DNA from: Allacma fusca
Lineage: Eukaryota; Arthropoda; Collembola; Symphypleona; Sminthuridae
Direction of reading: 5' to 3'
NCBI GenBank assembly: GCA_947179485.1
Contig: OX359248.1
Location: 31,257,378-31,321,377, forward strand
Length of the DNA: 64,000 nt
Part shown: positions 59,099 through 64,000 of the stretch, piece by piece
Position numbering within the stretch: position 1 is the stretch's first letter
How the letters are laid out: the number at the start of each line of letters is the position of its first letter
Program-made: the position numbers and the translations under genes
Notes under the pieces: generated by a model
The model's input: the letters and a program-made list of their open reading frames with translations, nothing else
Database searches by the model: none
What the model was told of the DNA's origin: nothing

Positions 59099-62000
59099 GT
59101 AAGTGGATGATTTTATCTGTACGAAAAACTCTTTCGGTTTTATGAATGAAATGTTTACGTGAAACTCGGAGTTATATTTACGTTTGTATTTCTCTGCCGT
59201 ACCTAATCCAATTCTCGTAACGCATGCTTGCTGTTGATAGATGAAAATAAGGACGAGGATAGTACGAGAAGTAGTAGAGGAATGGAAAGTTGCTTAGGAT
59301 TCATATATACACATAAATTTTTGTAGTAGTAAAATAATGCTGATGGGTTTTTGTGTTGTATCTTAATATAGGCTCAGTTGTACCCCATCCGGGTATTAGC
59401 GGTGTAACCAGTAAAACGGATTCGGTGAAATACCACAAATATTACCAGTGGGTGTGCTTCGTACTTTTTTTCCAAGCTCTGCTCTTCTACATCCCACGCT
59501 ACTTATGGAAAACCTGGGAAGGTGGTCGGGTCAGGATGTTGGTGATGGATCTCAATTGTCCGATTGTTGATGAAGATAACAAATGTGGAAGAAAGAAGCT
59601 CATCCTTGACTACTTCGTGTCGAATATCAAGAATCATGACTTTTATGCGTACAGATTCTTTTTCTGTGAAGTGTTGAACTTTGTCAATGTGGTTGGACAA
59701 ATCTTCTTCATGGATATGTTCTTGGGCTATGAATTCACTACCTATGGAAGTCAAGTCTTGGCTTTCACCGAGGAAGATCCCTACAACAGAGTTGACCCTA
59801 TGGCATTGGTGTTTCCTAAAGTCACCAAATGTACATTCAACAAATATGGTCCATCAGGTAATATCGTGCCATACGATGGACTTTGCGTTCTTCCACTCAA
59901 CATTGTCAACGAGAAGATTTACGTCTTCCTCTGGTAAGCTTGTCGCTTTTAAAAATATTAACTTCGTCATCCTATAGTTTTTTTTACGACGCCTTAAATA
60001 TGATGGATGCCTGCATATATTGTCATACTGAATGCATGCCAGTGTCGATTTTTGTTATGTTGTTGCTCAATGAGCATAGTCGGCATGTGCATATCCGCAT
60101 TGCATTTTTGAAGGGTATTAAATCCTAATTATGACCATCCAAACGGTGTGTTCAGCCTTGGTCTTTGTTTAGTGACCAGTTGTATGGTCAATTGTGGATC
60201 AATTGAGCTCCAGAAATACAAATGACTTGATTGAGACTTGTTCAGATTTAATTAGGCCAATGCCGCAATACCAGTTAGTTAATAGATGTCGGGAGTTGTT
60301 CCAAGGCCATTTAGCTGCTCTCAGGAACTCATTATTTGGTGCCGCAATTAGTAAAAGTTGTGAGTTTAGACCACTATTAGAATATTTACATTGTCTGAGC
60401 TCAGTATTGGTTTTAGCAATGGAAATATTAATTAAAGGTGCACCTTACCACTCTGGACTCATTACTAGTCAGTTCCTTGTACGCAATCGTACTTGAATGG
60501 CTGCAAACATACTGCAACTGTCGTTGTATACTTATCTCTGGACGGTTAAAGCTGATTTGTGTATGGATGATGCAATTCAAGCAATGTCTGCCGTATATTT
60601 AGCCAGGTTGTACAAGTTGTCTTGTACCAGGGCATCGTTAACTCTGAATTACTGGTTTCCTAGACTACAGTCGTGCTAATGTCTCATATTTATCCATGCT
60701 GCATTGGAAAGGTTGAAGGGCCGATATTCTTTGTATGCACGGAAGACGGAAACTGAATTCCTCTTGTATATCCACGATAACATGCATATTTCTTACATTA
60801 ATTGAGGTATTCTACACGAGTCTATTCAGGAGATGCAGTGCGGTGTCTGCATTGGCCGGTTTGTGTACTGTCCTATTAATACCTGTCATACCGTGGAATA
60901 GGATTCCAACAACCGTGCATACAAGCAACTTGATTGGGTTCGGAAGTTAAGAAACTTTATGGGGCAGGAAATCCCTCAATGAATGTAATTAAGTCAACCA
61001 TACGGTATAGATAGTTGAAAGAAGCCACTTGTTGTTGCTTCTAGTGTTCTTACCACCTTTGGATACTCTATATTAAAAAAGGTTGGTGGCATTCGGGACT
61101 GGAAGAAGCCGTACTTCTGAGCAGGCACTTGTTGATGATCAGGATTTTCTTGAGTAAGGGTCATAAGTCTTTAAAGTCGTAAAGCCTGTTGAATGTGAGG
61201 TGGGTGGGCAAAGCGAAAGGAATATAATTGTAAATGGAAAAGAATTATGGTTGCTGTTAATGTTGTGAGACAGGATCCGAAAGGAAGATGAGGTAGATGC
61301 AGCCACTGTATCCTTGGCTGCGTAAGATTCCACATTTTCTTTTTCTCCCCTTTATCATTCTGGCGTGAACATTTCACTGCATACATACATATTTGTGTTC
61401 TTATGTTTGTACCTATATACCAGCTAGTATTTTGTTTATTTAAGTCATGGTTGAGTAAAAATTCGGTTTTAAGCATGAAACATGAAGCCACTTTTGTAGC
61501 TATGTACATGTTTTTGTGGTATGCACATTCCCTGAATCAGGCTCAGTGTAACTGGTTATATTAATTTGTGAGAAAGAAATCATTCACTCTGGAACGTACC
61601 TAGTCGGATTTCCTCGGGCAGTACTAGAATTACCAGCCTTGGATACCACTGATTAAACCTATGACCGTGTATGCTGATGCTTTCATATATGCTACTATCT
61701 GTATGTTAAATGATGCGAATACTAAGAATTCAGTAATTATTTATTTAATTATCTTTTAATTAATCATACGGTCATGCGTCCTATTTCTTACGTTGCCATA
61801 AGTATTAGTATGCATACATGTTTGTATAGCGGACGTTACAAGTTACATACAAATGTTTTTTTCAATTCGGTTGAGATATGATATAATATTTGCAGGCATA
61901 ATGAAGTGAAATACTTAGCAACATAGTGTAGTGGCAATAAGTTTCTTTCAATTCACAATGCGTACGTTCGTTGATGTGATAACAAGTTCGGTAATTTGAC

Positions 62001-62306
62001 TGCCCAATTAATTCATTTTATCTTTATTTTTTTTGTCATAGGTTCTGGTTCATCATTGTCTCCGTGATTTCCGGAGTTGCACTCATCTACCGACTTTTCA
62101 CTATTTTCGGACCGCAGATCCGTACTCATCTCCTCCGTTCCAAGGCACGACTCGTTGATACTGCCTACATCAACACGATTGCAAATAAGTGCAAAGTTGG
62201 GGATTGGTTCATTTTGTACCAGCTCGGACGTAACATGGATCCTCTGATCTTCCGGGAGCTACTACAAGACTTAGCTCGCCGGTTAGAAGGAAGGGATGCC
62301 GTTTAA
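58843..62306 (+). CDS. Inx2: Innexin-2-like gap-junction channel subunit (three coding exons, complete)
   Basis: Exons 58843-59098, 59372-59933 and 62042-62306 join in consistent phases (1, 2) to give 360 aa. The protein begins MFDVFGSVKSLLKLD and aligns closely with arthropod Inx2 along its length. It has four membrane segments (about 28-47, 110-128, 182-202 and 268-290) and the innexin signature YYQWV at 109-113, preceding or within the second. Each extracellular loop has two cysteines (54 and 69; 239 and 257), as required for channel docking. The cytoplasmic tail is short and has basic stretches. Innexins form hexameric hemichannels in the plasma membrane that pair between neighbouring cells and pass ions and small metabolites. 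All key residues are present, with no frameshift. The start is set by the conserved N-terminus and context CAAAATG. Confidence 0.97.
59372..59933 (+). CDS. Inx2: Inx2 coding exon 2
   Basis: It begins after CTTAATATAG, completing Gly. It encodes the end of loop 1, YYQWV and segment 2, the cytoplasmic loop, segment 3, loop 2 with its two Cys (TKCTFNKYG and DGLCVLPLN), and the start of segment 4. The donor is CTCTG|GTAAGC, phase 2. Confidence 0.95.
59934..62041 (+). other. Inx2: Second coding-region intron of Inx2
   Basis: About 2.1 kb, GT-AG. Open frames inside it (for example 60194-60496) show no recognisable homology or paired splice sites. No repeat or nested gene was identified. Confidence 0.85.
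62042..62306 (+). CDS. Inx2: Inx2 coding exon 3
   Basis: It begins after TTTTTGTCATAG, completing Trp in FLWFWFII. It encodes the rest of segment 4 and the C-terminal cytoplasmic domain (NKCKVGDWFILYQLG) to a TAA at 62304-62306. Confidence 0.95.
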
Positions 62307-64000
62307 TAAGTTGTTTTTTGTTCTTTTTAAACAAACATATTAATCATTAAGAATAACTTTATATAAAACTTTGTGGGTAGGTTTAGTCATATTTGACTGA
62401 CAATTATTAGGCAGCAGCTGTCATATATTTTTACTGTACACCAACAGTTTTCCATTCATATGCTATGTACATGTGAGTTAATCATTGAAATTCCAAAAAT
62501 TGTTGCCATCAACACGTTCTTCCAATTGTTACTACTCACTTTTGTATTACAAAGACATTTACTTGCATGCAGTTTCAAATTGAATGTGTTCTTCTTGCAA
62601 TAGCCTTATAACCATTTTGAAATGAGCGGTGATTGCAAAGTAATCACGTACCAATTAATTAATCCATACTTTTCCACCGTTCCGTACTGTATACATAGGT
62701 AAATGTTACTTAAATTCAAACTATGCACGTAGCTGCATACATATGATGGTGTGAATTTTGTTTATACATGGAGCTTTTTACTGGCTAAATCATAGTTATT
62801 GTATTGATATTTGATCACAGTTTTGACACAAAAAAGGTAGTAGTTGATTTTGAAAATATGTAACTTTGCTGAAAATAATTGCAATTAGTATATTGCAAAC
62901 ACAGGCCTTTGTGTGTTTAGGAAGAGAAATGAAGTAAGTGGCATAACCAACCAATTTATGTTAATTTTGTAGATTTATATTATTGTGTTACGTTTTTTTG
63001 AGTTAAACATGCTTGAGGATGTTGTTTGCTACAGATTTTATAGAGGGAGGATACAGTACAGCATTATGCTCAATGTGTTCTTACCAATGTAAATGCTATG
63101 TACCAGCTTGATTTATACAATACTTGAATCTTTTTCATCTCGAGACATCTAAATGGTAGTATATGGCGAGATATTTAACTGTTATGAGATTGCAACATGT
63201 GTCCATGATGTATGCATTCCTCAGGATTCGATACTGTGCCTAGATTACACACGTTTTTAGGAGTAATTTCTACATTTTTAAAGACATTCTCTAAGGCATA
63301 CACGTGCTTTTCCTCCTTGAAATTTTATTGAATTATAATTGAATGGGTTGAAGGTACATTAAACTTTGAATAAGAAAGAAATGTTGAGAGAATGGTACCA
63401 TCATAAAAATGTCTTAAAGTTAATAGTTCTAGAGCTCCTCGTAACTAAGAATGGATTCATTTGACTTTTTTATAAATGAAACTTTTGTATAAGAACGAAA
63501 AACTAATCAGAGATTAAAACCAGAGGGAACCAATCAAGTTCACGCACAGAACATATATTCCATTTTTTAAATGATAAAGGAAGCATAACTTTACTTGAAC
63601 GTGAGAGATCTCAAGGTGTGAAAAAGATATTCCAAGTGCATTCAACAAATTAGAAAACACAGTACAATACATTCGACGTATACATACATATTTTAGTGAG
63701 TGATGGTGGAAATTGTATGGAAAAAGAATATAGCATTAAGGAATAATTCTGTACTTCATTCTCGGTAAACGGAAATAGTGGTACAGGGAAAAATGTTTAA
63801 TAGTCGAGTTGTTTGCTTTTTGCTCTGGCTCAATCCTCCTCTTTACCTATGTGTTATAAATATTTGCGCGACGGCGACAGTTCTGACTAGAGCTCGAAGC
63901 ATGCATTAGAGAAAATCTGATCTATACATATGCAAACATTATGTCTTAGTTGTCGAAATGAGGAGTGTGCATAGTTAAAATGTATGTTTGTATTAAAGCG
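62307..64000 (+). other. 3' UTR and downstream flank of Inx2
   Basis: AT-rich with no further coding sequence recognised. There is no AATAAA close after the stop; ATTAAA variants occur at 63358-63363 and 63513-63518. Where the transcript ends cannot be decided from sequence alone. Confidence 0.5.

Noticed and set aside
60194..60496. 100-codon frame in the second Inx2 intron
   Set aside because: No homology, and the exons on either side join perfectly without it.

Overview
The window is eukaryotic and almost certainly from an arthropod. It carries an innexin (an invertebrate gap-junction family) and two C2H2 zinc-finger genes of the Gfi1/Senseless family. All are split by GT-AG introns, with long AT-rich non-coding stretches and many GA, CA, CT and trinucleotide microsatellites. 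The abundant TACATA/CATATG-type simple sequence and large introns would fit a crustacean such as a copepod, but that assignment is an inference and no species-specific marker was seen.

Layout. Positions 1-3.5 kb hold the middle exons of a minus-strand Gfi1-like gene: a long low-complexity N-terminal region and zinc fingers 1-4. Its first exon and the exon for the remaining finger(s) were not found. A gene-free, microsatellite-rich interval of about 22 kb follows. A plus-strand senseless (sens) orthologue occupies 25.7-32.1 kb, with five proposed coding exons, four zinc fingers and CtBP-binding motifs. The two zinc-finger genes are paralogues in head-to-head orientation; they share one intron position but differ in finger number. 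From 32.1 to 43.1 kb there is no recognisable gene; it holds a 38-bp tandem array near 40.9 kb and a perfect hairpin near 39.85 kb. Around 43.1-43.4 kb there is a CpG-richer patch ending in a consensus splice donor, and strand composition switches from A/C-rich to T/G-rich. I read it as a likely promoter/first non-coding exon.

Positions 43.4-58.3 kb have no recognisable coding exon. They contain a complete 977-bp non-autonomous hAT-type transposon with an exact 8-bp target duplication, inserted into a sequence unusually dense in AGGTCA/TGACCT nuclear-receptor half-sites. Two small exons with strong splice acceptors follow at 58.3-58.5 kb. The complete innexin-2 gene (three coding exons, 360 aa) then fills 58.8-62.3 kb, followed by its 3' flank to the window end.

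The three genes are not a pathway. Two are sister transcriptional repressors, probably of sensory/neural fate, that may share regulatory DNA; the third is a gap-junction channel. The most interesting points are the paralogue pair, their apparently different corepressor motifs, the composite transposon/half-site region, and the possible 15-kb 5' leader intron of the innexin.
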